From: Acidobacteriota bacterium
Lineage (GTDB): Bacteria; Acidobacteriota; Vicinamibacteria; Marinacidobacterales; Marinacidobacteraceae
Assembly (NCBI GenBank): GCA_022828085.1
Contig: JAJEIY010000007.1
Coordinates: 47,179-111,178, forward strand
DNA length: 64,000 nucleotides
Reading direction: 5' to 3'
The notes beneath the pieces are model-generated. The model was not told where the DNA came from. It ran no database searches and saw only the letters and a program-made list of their open reading frames with translations. Positions 49,577 through 63,860 of this stretch are shown here, one piece after another (positions within the stretch are counted from its first letter, which is position 1; the number at the start of each line of letters is the position of its first letter). The position numbers were made by a program, and so were the translations under genes.

Positions 49577-50349
49577 CGGGAAACAATCTCCTGCGCCAGG
49601 TCCGCGTAGGCGGCCGCCACCCTGGACCGCGGGTCGTGGATCTGCAGCGGGACCCCGTAGGAGGGCGCCTCGGCGGCCCGCACCGATCGCGGAACGATGG
49701 CGCCGAACACCCGGTCCCCCAGTTTGGCCTGAACCTCGGCGATCACGTCCCGCGCGAGGTTCGTGCGCCGGTCAACCATGGTGAAGAGGACTCCCAGCAG
49801 ATCGAGCCCCGGGTTCCACGAGCGGCCGATGCGGGTGACGGTATCGAGCAGCCGGGAAAGTCCCTGCATCGCAAAGAACTCGCATTGCATGGGGACGACA
49901 ACGGCGCTCGCGGCCACGAGAGCGTTGACGGTCAGCAGTCCCAGCGACGGAGGACAGTCCAGCAGGACGAATTCGGCGCCCGGATCGTCCCGGGCGTAGT
50001 CCGAGAGACTTCCGCGGAGCCGGAGCGCCCGGCCTTGAGGGTCCGGATCGTCCGCCGCGATCTGCAGGTCCGCGGCGGCCAGCGACGGGTCGGAAGGACA
50101 CGCAATCAGATTCGGAACGTCGGTGTCCAGAACGGCACGACCGAGCGGTTCCCGGTCCACGAGCACGTCATAAACGCTGTATCCGTCCTCGGCGATCTGA
50201 AGCCCGAGGCTGGTGGTGAGATTGCTCTGAGGATCCAGGTCCACGACCAGGCACCGATGCCCGCTCATCGCGAGGGCCGCACCCAGGTTCACCGTGGTGG
50301 TGGTCTTGCCAACTCCCCCCTTCTGGTTGACGACCGCCAGAATCCTCAT
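49573..50349 (-). CDS. parA: Chromosome-partitioning ATPase ParA
   Basis: A 258-residue Walker-type ATPase. The deviant Walker A motif is KGGVGKTTT (residues 10-18), followed by VDLDPQSNLTTSLG (A') and VLLDCPPSLGLLTVNAL (Walker B). It acts with ParB on parS to move the origin. The ATG at 50349 gives the exact family start MRILAVVNQKGG. A parS site lies about 45 bases upstream. Confidence 0.97.
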   Translation of the reverse strand: MRILAVVNQKGGVGKTTTTVNLGAALAMSGHRCLVVDLDPQSNLTTSLGLQIAEDGYSVYDVLVDREPLGRAVLDTDVPNLIACPSDPSLAAADLQIAADDPDPQGRALRLRGSLSDYARDDPGAEFVLLDCPPSLGLLTVNALVAASAVVVPMQCEFFAMQGLSRLLDTVTRIGRSWNPGLDLLGVLFTMVDRRTNLARDVIAEVQAKLGDRVFGAIVPRSVRAAEAPSYGVPLQIHDPRSRVAAAYADLAQEIVSR

Positions 50350-50393
50350 CTGGAGGATTCCGAGACTACCACGGGATTGACGGGCCGCATGTG

Positions 50394-50409
50394 TGTTTCA
50401 CGTGAAACA
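50394..50409. promoter_or_regulatory. parS: parS centromere site (perfect consensus)
   Basis: TGTTTCACGTGAAACA is a perfect 16-base palindrome identical to the parS consensus. It lies between rsmG and parA and is the binding site for the ParB encoded next door. Confidence 0.95.
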
Positions 50410-50418
50410 ACGGGGCGT

Positions 50419-51063
50419 TCATCCCGGCGCCGTACCGGGCCGTCCGATCCAGACGACCCCCCGGTCCGCGGGTACGAACTCCTCGCCAAAGAGGCCATGT
50501 TCGAGCCCGGCGCGCTCCCGGGCGGGACGGGAGGTCGGCCAGATCACCCGGGCTCCGGCGGACATTCCGGCCGCGAGCATGGTCCATTCGTCAGCCCGCA
50601 GCTTGACCGCCCGCATCGTCACGGCGGAAACGCACGCGAGCTCCGTCCGTCCCATTTCAGATCTCAAGAACTCCTTGAGTCTTTTCCTGACGACGCGAAC
50701 CCGGGTGCTCAGCCCGAGCTCGTCGGTGGCCATCTCCAGAAAGGCGGCGGCCATCTGCCGCGGCTCCAGCAGGACCCAGTTCCCAGCTCCGGCGATCGCG
50801 AGCGGCAGCGCCGGGGTGCCGCCGCCGCTCCCGATGTCGAGGAAAGGACCGCGCTCCGGCAGCAGGCGGCCCAGTTGCAGCGCCTCCCGAAAGTAGTGGC
50901 GCGCAAGGTCTTCCGGTGAGCGAAAACCCGTGATCCCCGCTCCCTTCCAGGCGCGGAGCATCTGGAAGAGGCGCACGAGCTGCTCCTGCGCCGCCGGAGA
51001 AACCGGCGGCTCGACGCCGGACAGGGCTTCGGCCAGAGGGCCGGCGGCCCCGCCGTCGCTCAC
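50419..51063 (-). CDS. rsmG: 16S rRNA (guanine527-N7)-methyltransferase
   Basis: A 214-residue SAM-dependent methyltransferase. Motif I is FLDIGSGGGTPALPLAI; LLEPRQMAAAFLEMATDELGL and CVSAVTMRAVKL fit RsmG (GidB). The GTG at 51063 overlaps the yidC stop (GTGA) and sets the start; the long open frame upstream is out-of-frame yidC. It modifies the ribosome and lies in the usual yidC-rsmG-parA order. Confidence 0.93.
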   Translation of the reverse strand: MSDGGAAGPLAEALSGVEPPVSPAAQEQLVRLFQMLRAWKGAGITGFRSPEDLARHYFREALQLGRLLPERGPFLDIGSGGGTPALPLAIAGAGNWVLLEPRQMAAAFLEMATDELGLSTRVRVVRKRLKEFLRSEMGRTELACVSAVTMRAVKLRADEWTMLAAGMSAGARVIWPTSRPARERAGLEHGLFGEEFVPADRGVVWIGRPGTAPG

Positions 51064-52814
51064 CTCCCGGCCGTCGGTTTTCGTCTCGAGCCGCCCTTGT
51101 TCCGCTTGCCCTTGCCCGCCACCTCGAGGGCGCCGGCCTCCGCCTCCCGGCGGTCCATGATCCGGCTGGTCACCGCCTGCTGCCCCATGGAAATCAGGTT
51201 GTTCGCGAACCAGTACAACACCAGGCCGGACGGCGCCCACGCCATGATCAGGACGAAGACCACGGGCATGAACATCATGATCTTGGCCTGGATGCCCTCC
51301 GCCTGGGTCGCGGTCATCTTCTGCATGATGAGCTGACTCGCCCCCATCAGCAGCGGCAGGATGAAGTACGGGTCCTCCCGGGACAGGTCCTGGACCCAGA
51401 AGACGAACGGGGCATGCCGCAGCTCGACGGAAACCACCAGCAACCGGTAGAAGGCGAAGAAGAAGGGAATCATCAGCAGCATGGGCAGACAGCCGCCGAT
51501 GGGCGAGACGTTGTGCTCCCGGTAGAGAGCCACCATCTCCTGGTTCATTTCGCCGCGTTTCGGATCCGTCGGCTTCATCCCCTTGTACTTTTCCTGGATC
51601 CGCTTCACCTGCGGGCTGATCTTCTGCATCCGCCGGATGGAGACGTAGCTGTAGTGCTTCAGCGGCGCGAGCAGCAGGCTGATCAGGATGGTCACCAGCA
51701 CGATGGCCCACCCGTAGTTGCCCATCACGTCGTAGGCCCAGAGCAGGCCCTGCCGAATCGGAACCACCAGGAACCGCAGCCAGGCCCCGAACTCCACGAT
51801 GTCCACTCCGAGTTCGGTGAGCAACTCCACCTGCTTCGGGCCCGTGAACAGCGTGAATTCGCTTGTCCCTGCGGATCTCAGGTGCGCGACCAGAAGGTTC
51901 CGGGAGCCGCTCGCGTCTTCGGGGACGAGTTCAAAGCTCTCCCAGGGAATCGCCAGCGCCTCCAGCCGCGCCTCGTAGCGCTGGCCGGGATCGGCCACCA
52001 GCAGTCCCGCGAAGTAGTGCGACGCGACGCCGACCGCCTGGGCCGACAGGCTCGCCGCCTCTCCGCCGGCCGCTTCGGAGAAGGAGAAGAGCCGGCTCTC
52101 ACCCCCGGACTCGATGACGCCCTGCTCGGCGGTCTCGTATCTCCCGACGGAGCTTTCGTGCTCGATCCCGGGACCGAACAAGACCTCCTTCAACTGCTCC
52201 GCACCTCCCCGGATTGCCGACACGGACACCCCCATCCGATAGTCGCCACCCTGAAGCCGCACGGTCTTCGAGACCTCCAGGCCGTCCGCCGACGCGTAGC
52301 GGAACTCGATCTCACGGGATTCCCCATCCCTCAATTCCAGCCGCACGGGACCCGTTCGGACCTGCCCATCCACGGCGACCTCGTGCAGCGCGGTCGTGAG
52401 ACGGCCGGGCGCCGGATCGCCGGGGAGCACCACATCGAGCGGGCGGACCGAGTCGACGAGCTCGTCGCCCTGGGGCAGCGCCTCGAGCGGGGCGCCCAGG
52501 GAATCCGTGTGCTCAAGGAGCCGAACGCTCAGCAGGCGTCCTCCGCGATTGGAGAACTCGGCCACATAACGGCTCGTCTCCACCGTGACCGTCTGCTCGC
52601 GCTCGGCCTCCCGTATCTCCGCGGGAGCCGCGGGAGGGCTGGTTTCGGCCGCCGGGACCGGGACATCGGGAGGCGGGGGTGACGTGGGGCTCGCGGCGAC
52701 CGGCGTTTCCTCGGCGGGGGGAGCCGGCGGCGCGCTCTCCGGTCCGAAGAAGCGGACGAAGAGGAGAAAGACGAAGAACGACAGCAGGAACGCGAGAAGA
52801 ACGCGGCGTTCCAT
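51060..52814 (-). CDS. yidC: Membrane protein insertase YidC
   Basis: A 584-residue insertase of the 60-kDa type. One N-terminal membrane segment (about 5-23) is followed by a Pro/Ala linker and a large beta-rich periplasmic domain (about 70-340). The C-terminal insertase core starts at about 355 (WAIVLVTILISLLLAPLKHYSYVSIRRMQKISPQVK) and contains GGCLPMLLMIPFFFAFYRLL. The basic C-terminal tail contacts ribosomes. It inserts small membrane proteins such as Fo c. Confidence 0.97.
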   Translation of the reverse strand: MERRVLLAFLLSFFVFLLFVRFFGPESAPPAPPAEETPVAASPTSPPPPDVPVPAAETSPPAAPAEIREAEREQTVTVETSRYVAEFSNRGGRLLSVRLLEHTDSLGAPLEALPQGDELVDSVRPLDVVLPGDPAPGRLTTALHEVAVDGQVRTGPVRLELRDGESREIEFRYASADGLEVSKTVRLQGGDYRMGVSVSAIRGGAEQLKEVLFGPGIEHESSVGRYETAEQGVIESGGESRLFSFSEAAGGEAASLSAQAVGVASHYFAGLLVADPGQRYEARLEALAIPWESFELVPEDASGSRNLLVAHLRSAGTSEFTLFTGPKQVELLTELGVDIVEFGAWLRFLVVPIRQGLLWAYDVMGNYGWAIVLVTILISLLLAPLKHYSYVSIRRMQKISPQVKRIQEKYKGMKPTDPKRGEMNQEMVALYREHNVSPIGGCLPMLLMIPFFFAFYRLLVVSVELRHAPFVFWVQDLSREDPYFILPLLMGASQLIMQKMTATQAEGIQAKIMMFMPVVFVLIMAWAPSGLVLYWFANNLISMGQQAVTSRIMDRREAEAGALEVAGKGKRNKGGSRRKPTAGR

Positions 52815-52816
52815 GA

Positions 52817-53149
52817 TCAGCGCTCCGCAGGGGAACTGAGGTCAGCGCCGAGACCGCCGCTCCGCCCGCGCGGCGCCGGCACCGCGTCGTATCCGGACCC
52901 GCCGAACGGATGACAACGCAGCAGCCGGCGGCCGGCGAGCACGATCCCGCGCCCGGGGCCGTGAAGCTGGATGGCTTCCTCCGCGTAGTGCGAACACGAC
53001 GGCTGGAACCGGCAGACCCCCGCGAACAGTGGGCTGAACACCACCCGGTACAACCAGATGAGGCTCAGGAAGGACCCGGTGAGAACGCGACTCAGGAGTC
53101 GCGGATACGGCTCGTCGAGAGCCGTGGTTGCGCGGGTGCCGGTCGCCAT
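52817..53149 (-). CDS. yidD: Membrane protein insertion efficiency factor YidD
   Basis: A 110-residue protein with the family core [32 protein letters not shown] and [18 protein letters not shown]. An amphipathic N-terminal helix ([18 protein letters not shown]) associates with the inner membrane. It lies between rnpA and yidC with gaps of one to two bases. Confidence 0.95.
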   Translation of the reverse strand: MATGTRATTALDEPYPRLLSRVLTGSFLSLIWLYRVVFSPLFAGVCRFQPSCSHYAEEAIQLHGPGRGIVLAGRRLLRCHPFGGSGYDAVPAPRGRSGGLGADLSSPAER

Positions 53150-53150
53150 C

Positions 53151-53564
53151 TCAGGCCTGCCGTCCGCTTCCGTCCGGATTCTGTCGTCCCCGCCGCCGCC
53201 GTTCGCGTCCCCTTCCGGTGGCCATCCGGGTCGCGGTCCGGTAGGCGCGCTCCAGGTCCGGCCAGGAGGCCTCCTCGATTCCGCGGCGGGCGATCAGGAC
53301 GAGATCTCCCGCCGGACGTTCGCCCCGCCGGTACACCTCGCGCAGGAGACGCTTGGCCCGGGACCGCCGGACCGCCCCGCCGATCTTCCGGCTGGCCACC
53401 ACGCCGAGGCGCGGAGGCGCCCCGCCGGTGACTCCGGCCGGCCGGATGGCCACGAGGTAGGGGGAAACGCCGCGCGCTCCGGCCGCCATCACCGCACGGA
53501 ACTCGGAGGACCGGACGATCCGCTGGTCCCGCGACAGAGACCCGTCCCGGCGGGCGTCCATCAT
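53151..53564 (-). CDS. rnpA: Ribonuclease P protein component
   Basis: A 137-residue basic protein that assists the RNase P RNA in tRNA 5' processing. The family signature appears as [16 protein letters not shown] (about 66-81), after [12 protein letters not shown]. The C-terminus is an Arg-rich tail. Two adjacent Met codons at the start leave the exact first residue open. Confidence 0.94.
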   Translation of the reverse strand: MMDARRDGSLSRDQRIVRSSEFRAVMAAGARGVSPYLVAIRPAGVTGGAPPRLGVVASRKIGGAVRRSRAKRLLREVYRRGERPAGDLVLIARRGIEEASWPDLERAYRTATRMATGRGRERRRRGRQNPDGSGRQA

Positions 53565-53583
53565 CTACCGGCAGCTCAGCCGG

Positions 53584-53718
53584 CTACGCCGACAGCCTTC
53601 GGCGGCCCCGGCGGCGCCGGCGGGCGATGACCGCACGGCCGCCCGGAGTGCTCATCCGCGCCCGGAAACCGTGCTTCCGCTTCCTCCGCCGCCTATTGGG
53701 CTGAAACGTCCGTTTCAC
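53584..53718 (-). CDS. rpmH: 50S ribosomal protein L34
   Basis: A 44-residue ribosomal protein starting with [23 protein letters not shown] then [23 protein letters not shown] in the normal L34 pattern. A GGAGAGGA ribosome site precedes it. It opens the rpmH-rnpA-yidD-yidC-rsmG-parAB run, divergent from dnaA. Confidence 0.96.
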   Translation of the reverse strand: MKRTFQPNRRRRKRKHGFRARMSTPGGRAVIARRRRRGRRRLSA

Positions 53719-53804
53719 GGGATTGTCCTCTCCAAGTCATTGAATCCAAACAAAAAACCCGGTGGTCGAGGCCGCTGCCGCAGCACCCCTCCGCCGAGCC
53801 CGAC

Positions 53805-53810
53805 AGTATA
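53805..53810 (-). promoter_or_regulatory. Possible -10 (TATACT) of the rpmH promoter
   Basis: A TATACT hexamer on the minus strand lies about 90 bases upstream of rpmH. A good -35 at 17 bases is not obvious. The 460-base gap 53719-54178 holds this, a degenerate parS-like TTTCACGTAAA at about 53824, and the dnaA promoter and leader. Confidence 0.35.
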
Positions 53811-54039
53811 CCGCCAACGCACGTTTCACGTAAAGTCAGTTTGGGTTTCGCCCCTTGCTTCCACATGCCGTCCATGGCGCTGTAAGCGTTCCTCCGACGG
53901 CTTGCGCCCGTGGGTCTGCCACGCGTCCGACACGGCGGTACCGGATTCGTCGCGGGCCAAAACCGGCAGCAAGATGCTGCGGCAATCCCTCCTTGCATTG
54001 GTTTTTTCTCGGAGAGTTCTTGGGATTGTCCAAACCGGG

Positions 54040-54070
54040 TTGACGCGCCCTGCGGGGGCGTTGCTACATT
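54040..54070 (+). promoter_or_regulatory. Probable dnaA promoter
   Basis: TTGACG at 54040-54045 with GCTACA (17-base spacing) or TACATT (19-base spacing) ending at 54070. It points at dnaA and would start transcription about 100 bases before the start codon. Confidence 0.45.
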
Positions 54071-54085
54071 CCGTCCCGGTCGTCG

Positions 54086-54131
54086 AGAACCGCGCCGCCG
54101 CGAGCCGGGCGGGCGGTTCTTTTCCCTTTTT
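54086..54131 (+). terminator. Terminator-like hairpin in the dnaA leader (possible attenuator)
   Basis: AGAACCGC (54086-54093) pairs with GCGGTTCT (54113-54120), and GC-rich sequence between them can extend the stem. It is followed at once by TTTTCCCTTTTT. This has the form of an intrinsic terminator placed between the promoter and the dnaA start at 54179. Confidence 0.55.
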
Positions 54132-54178
54132 GGTCTCAGCTATCGCTGCGCCCTCCAGCCCCAATCTTCGATCTTTTC

Positions 54179-55639
54179 TTGCACCAACTTTCGCGCCTGA
54201 GGACAGCCACCGAAGCGCCGCAGACCGCCGCCCACCAGTGGACGGAGGTCCTGTCCGTCATCAGGACGAGCCTCTCCGCCCATGAATTCGACACCTGGTT
54301 CGCTCCGGCCCAGTTCCTGGGCGCCGAGAACGACATCGTCGCAATCCGGGTTCCCAACGCCATGTTCGCGAATCATCTCGAGGGCGAACACCGGGACCTG
54401 ATCCTGCGCGCCTTCGCGGCCACTGGCAGCCCCATGGCCTCGATCCGATGCTCGGTCTCCGCGAGCCCTCCCGAGACCCTTGGGGGAACGGACTCCCCAT
54501 CCGCAGAGGCCGGCTCCTCGCCCGGGATGGCGGGCGGCCTGCTGCCGGTGGACGACGTGCCACCCGGCGCCCGCGTCCCGAACGGCGAGTCCCGCCGGCC
54601 GGCGCTGCGGAGTGACTCCGTTTCCGCTTCCTTCTCGTTCGATTCCTTCGTTGTCGGCGCGAGCAACCGGTTCGCCCACTCCGCAGCCCTGGACGTAAGC
54701 AATCCGGGAGCCGGGTACTCCCCGTACAACCCACTCCTGATCTACGGAGAGGCGGGGCTCGGCAAGACCCACCTCCTCCAGGCGATCGCCCGTCGGTTTG
54801 TTGAACAGAACCCGGGGCGCAAGGTCCTCCTGACCAGGGGGGACACCTTCAGCACCCATGTGGTCAGCGCCATCCGGTCGCACGATCTCTTCGGTTTTCG
54901 CCACGAGTGCGCGCAACTCGACCTGTTGCTGGTGGACAACATCCAGTTCATCACGGGTCTCGACAACTTCACCCGGGTTGCCCAGGAGTTCTTCCACGCC
55001 CTCACCGCGCTCTCGGACCGGGGCCGGCCGATCGTGCTGACTTCGGACCGCGACCCGCGAGGCATCCCAAACCTGGACGGCCAGATCAAGAGCCGCCTCG
55101 AGAGCGGCCTGGCGACCGACATCGGCACTCCCGACTGGGAGATGCGGGTGGCCATCGTCCGCAAGAAGGCCGCCACCCTGGGGTTGGAGTTACCGGACGG
55201 AGTTGCCGAAACCATCGCTTCCCGCTACCAGCACGACGTCCGGAAACTCGAGGGAACCGTCAACAAACTGTTCGCGGAATCGAACGCCGACCGTGTCCGG
55301 ATCTCTCCAGCTCTCCTCGACCGGGTCCTCTCGGAGCGTGCCTCCCGGCGAAGCCGCCAACCCACCATCCAGGAGGTTCAGGTGGCGGTGGCGAAGGCCT
55401 TCGGCTTCGCGCCGCTACGGCTCGTCGGGAAGCAACGGTCCAATGTGCTCGTCCTCGCCCGGCACGTCGCCATGTACCTCTGCCGCAAGACAACGGGCCG
55501 GACTCTCGTGGAGATCGGGAAGGAGTTCCGGCGGGACCACTCAACGGTGACGTACGGAATCCGTCGCGTTGCCGCCGCGCGCAAGCGTGATCTGGGACTC
55601 AACAAGCTCCTGGAGCGTCTCCTGGACCAGCTTTCCTGA
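54179..55639 (+). CDS. dnaA: Chromosomal replication initiator DnaA
   Basis: A 486-residue AAA+ initiator. Domain I is residues about 18-90 (QWTEVLSVIRTSLSAHEFDTWF), a Pro/Gly/Ser linker follows, and domain III has Walker A GEAGLGKTH (190-198). Walker B reads LLLVDNIQF with Asp253 and Asn254 in place of the usual second Asp. Sensor and arginine-finger regions are present (IVLTSDRDPRG, GQIKSRLESGL). Domain IV ends with EIGKEFRRDHSTV, one residue shorter than the common FGGRDHTTV loop. The start is TTG without a clear ribosome site. The gene lies upstream of the probable oriC and dnaN. Confidence 0.95.
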   Translation: MHQLSRLRTATEAPQTAAHQWTEVLSVIRTSLSAHEFDTWFAPAQFLGAENDIVAIRVPNAMFANHLEGEHRDLILRAFAATGSPMASIRCSVSASPPETLGGTDSPSAEAGSSPGMAGGLLPVDDVPPGARVPNGESRRPALRSDSVSASFSFDSFVVGASNRFAHSAALDVSNPGAGYSPYNPLLIYGEAGLGKTHLLQAIARRFVEQNPGRKVLLTRGDTFSTHVVSAIRSHDLFGFRHECAQLDLLLVDNIQFITGLDNFTRVAQEFFHALTALSDRGRPIVLTSDRDPRGIPNLDGQIKSRLESGLATDIGTPDWEMRVAIVRKKAATLGLELPDGVAETIASRYQHDVRKLEGTVNKLFAESNADRVRISPALLDRVLSERASRRSRQPTIQEVQVAVAKAFGFAPLRLVGKQRSNVLVLARHVAMYLCRKTTGRTLVEIGKEFRRDHSTVTYGIRRVAAARKRDLGLNKLLERLLDQLS

Positions 55640-56179
55640 TCCGCCGAAGGGCGCGGGGTTTGTTCGGGGCCCCTTGAGGCCATCGCCAGGGCGGCGCATG
55701 GCCCGCCACCCGCTGCGTCACGCGAATTCACGGCGATGTGCCGCGCGTACCCGGATGGATGGCGGCGCGCGTTCGAGGCTCCGCCGGACGCGGGGACGCC
55801 CGGTCTCCGGGGCGCCCCGAAGAATGTGCAAAAGATGTGGAAAACCTGTGGATTCCTGTGGAAAAACCGGTGCACCGATACGCCCTGGAGACCGGTTGTC
55901 CGGCTTTCCTCAGGACGCCACCATCCCCCGGGCACTTCGCCAACAATCGGAAAACCCATCAAGTGTCCTTTTTTCAATGACTTATGGGATTTTTCACCAC
56001 TTTCCACACGGCAAATTTATGACTATAATTCCTCCCTGACGGCTCCTCTGTCTCTATTGATCCGTTCGATCTTCGCGCCCCCCATCGTTTCGAATCGAGG
56101 CGTCTTTGATCCTGTCGATATCCGCGGGAGTCTCCTTTCATCCCGCGCCGCCAATTGCTGATTCAGAAAAGAGCACTCC
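55640..56179 (+). other. oriC: Probable origin of replication (oriC) between dnaA and dnaN
   Basis: A 540-base non-coding stretch. TGTGGAAAA at 55836-55844, TGTGGATTC at 55847-55855 and TGTGGAAAA at 55857-55865 are near-consensus DnaA boxes (one or two mismatches) spaced 11 and 10 bases, one helical turn. CTTTCCACA at 56000-56008 is another in the opposite sense. An AT-rich tract (about 55960-56035) stands out from the GC-rich genome and could be the unwinding element. The first 150 bases show nothing notable. Confidence 0.75.
56001..56029 (+). promoter_or_regulatory. Probable dnaN promoter
   Basis: TTTCCA (56001-56006), 17 bases, then a perfect TATAAT (56024-56029). The -35 overlaps a DnaA-box-like site, so DnaA could repress it. 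It leaves a leader of about 145 bases before dnaN. Confidence 0.6.
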
Positions 56180-62505
<6,326 letters not shown>

Positions 62506-62510
62506 CCGCG

Positions 62511-63233
62511 ATGAACGCGTCCCTCCGCGCCGCTCGCTCCTGCTTCCGCACCGCTCTGGTTGGGTTCGCGGTGGCGGCGTTCGGGGCCGGTTGTTCCTCC
62601 CCGCCCGAAGAGGCGCTCCTGTCGCAGTTCTTTCGCGCCATCGCGGCGGAGGACCGGGTGAGCGTCGGCGGGCTCTCGGTGGCCGGCTTCCCCGGGGGCC
62701 CGGTCGAATCGTGGGAGATCCTCGAGACCGGGATGGTGACGGAGGGCCCGTATCGGGTGCCGGAGCTTCGCCGGGAGGAGACGGACGCGGAGCGCGCCCG
62801 GGACGAGCAGTTCAAGATCTTCTACGACTTTCGTCAGGCGAACCAGGAGGCCCTCGCGAGGATCGTGGACCGCCGGGACGGGAACCCCGATGTCGCCATC
62901 GGGGGACGCCTGGGGGAGACCGCCGCCGAGTGGGACGCCCACGCGGCCGAACGGCGCCGGCTGGTTACCTCGCTGAGCGAGGTGCAGATGGCGCTCGAGG
63001 AGGAACGCCGCCGCGCCCAGCGGAGCCTGCTTCGCGAGGCGCCCGTGGACTACCTCGCGGGGAACATCTCGGAGCAGGAGCTGCTGGTGCGGACCGTGGA
63101 GGAAGGGGCGGCGCGCGAATACCGCTTCATTCTCATCCGCTACGACCTCCAGAACCAGCAGGGCGCCGACGTGCCCGCGCGCTGGATCATCGCCGCCATC
63201 GAGCCGACCACGGACGACGCCTCCTCCCCGTGA
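62511..63233 (+). CDS. Lipoprotein of unknown function
   Basis: A 240-residue lipoprotein. Hydrophobic residues 14-27 and lipobox FGAGC place the lipidated Cys at 28. The mature part is mostly charged helix (ARIVDRRDGNPDVAIGG, SEVQMALEEERRRAQRSLL), then strands near the end (YRFILIRYDLQNQQGADVPARWIIAAIEP). No family is recognised. It lies five bases after gyrA and overlaps pyrE by GTGA, so all are probably one transcript. Confidence 0.7.
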   Translation: MNASLRAARSCFRTALVGFAVAAFGAGCSSPPEEALLSQFFRAIAAEDRVSVGGLSVAGFPGGPVESWEILETGMVTEGPYRVPELRREETDAERARDEQFKIFYDFRQANQEALARIVDRRDGNPDVAIGGRLGETAAEWDAHAAERRRLVTSLSEVQMALEEERRRAQRSLLREAPVDYLAGNISEQELLVRTVEEGAAREYRFILIRYDLQNQQGADVPARWIIAAIEPTTDDASSP

Positions 63234-63784
63234 GCGGCGACGCCCGAACGGCCCTGCTCGCCATCCTCCGCCGGGAGTCCGTCAGGTTCGGCGAGTTCCA
63301 GCTCGCGCACGGCGGGACCTCCAACGTGTACGTGGACGCCAGGCTCACGGTGCTGCGTTCCGACGCGGCGGCGCTGGTCGGCCGGGTCCTGCTCGACACC
63401 ATGGACCGCTCGGGCTTCCAGGCCTCCGCGGTGGGCGGGATGGCGGCCGGGGCGATCCCGCTGACGACGGCGGTCGTCATGGAAGCGGGCGCCGCCGGCC
63501 GGCAGCTCGCCGGGTTCTTCGTGCGCAAGGAGGCGAAGGACCACGGCCGCGGCCGGCGCATCGAGGGAGTCGAGCGCCCGCACGGCGCGGCGGTCATCCT
63601 CGAAGACACCGCCACCACGGGGAAATCGACCCTCGCGGCGGTGGAAGCCGCCCGCGAGGCCGGCTTCGAGGTGGTGGGAGCGGTGGCCCTCGTGGATCGC
63701 GGGATGGGGGCCGGTCCGCTGCTTGCCGGCGCCGGCGTCCCCTACGCCGCGGCGTTCGACCTCGACGATCTCACGGAACCCTAG
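63230..63784 (+). CDS. pyrE: Orotate phosphoribosyltransferase
   Basis: A 184-residue type I phosphoribosyltransferase joining orotate to PRPP in pyrimidine synthesis. The PRPP motif is VILEDTATTGKST; FVRKEAKDHGRGRRIEG is the flexible loop with catalytic lysines, and GGMAAGAIPL precedes it. The GTG at 63230 overlaps the lipoprotein stop. The acceptor loop begins with GEFQLAHGGTSNVYVDAR, matching the family start. Homology does not extend upstream. Confidence 0.92.
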   Translation: MSGDARTALLAILRRESVRFGEFQLAHGGTSNVYVDARLTVLRSDAAALVGRVLLDTMDRSGFQASAVGGMAAGAIPLTTAVVMEAGAAGRQLAGFFVRKEAKDHGRGRRIEGVERPHGAAVILEDTATTGKSTLAAVEAAREAGFEVVGAVALVDRGMGAGPLLAGAGVPYAAAFDLDDLTEP

Positions 63785-63840
63785 GGAACGCCGTTCCGGT
63801 TCTCGCAGTAGCGGTCTCCATTCGGACCGGAGCGCGCACC

Positions 63841-63860
63841 GGCTTGGAACGCCGGTCTCC
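63841..63860. repeat. Third copy of the REP-like repeat (half)
   Basis: GGCTTGGAACGCCGGTCTCC matches the first part of the units at 27500 and 27675 exactly over 20 bases; the hairpin's second arm is missing. The last 216 bases of the window (63785-64000) otherwise hold no gene or site that I can support. Confidence 0.6.

Noticed and set aside
53822..53836. Degenerate parS-like TTTCACGTAAA upstream of dnaA
   Set aside because: The palindrome is broken by a missing base, so ParB binding is doubtful.
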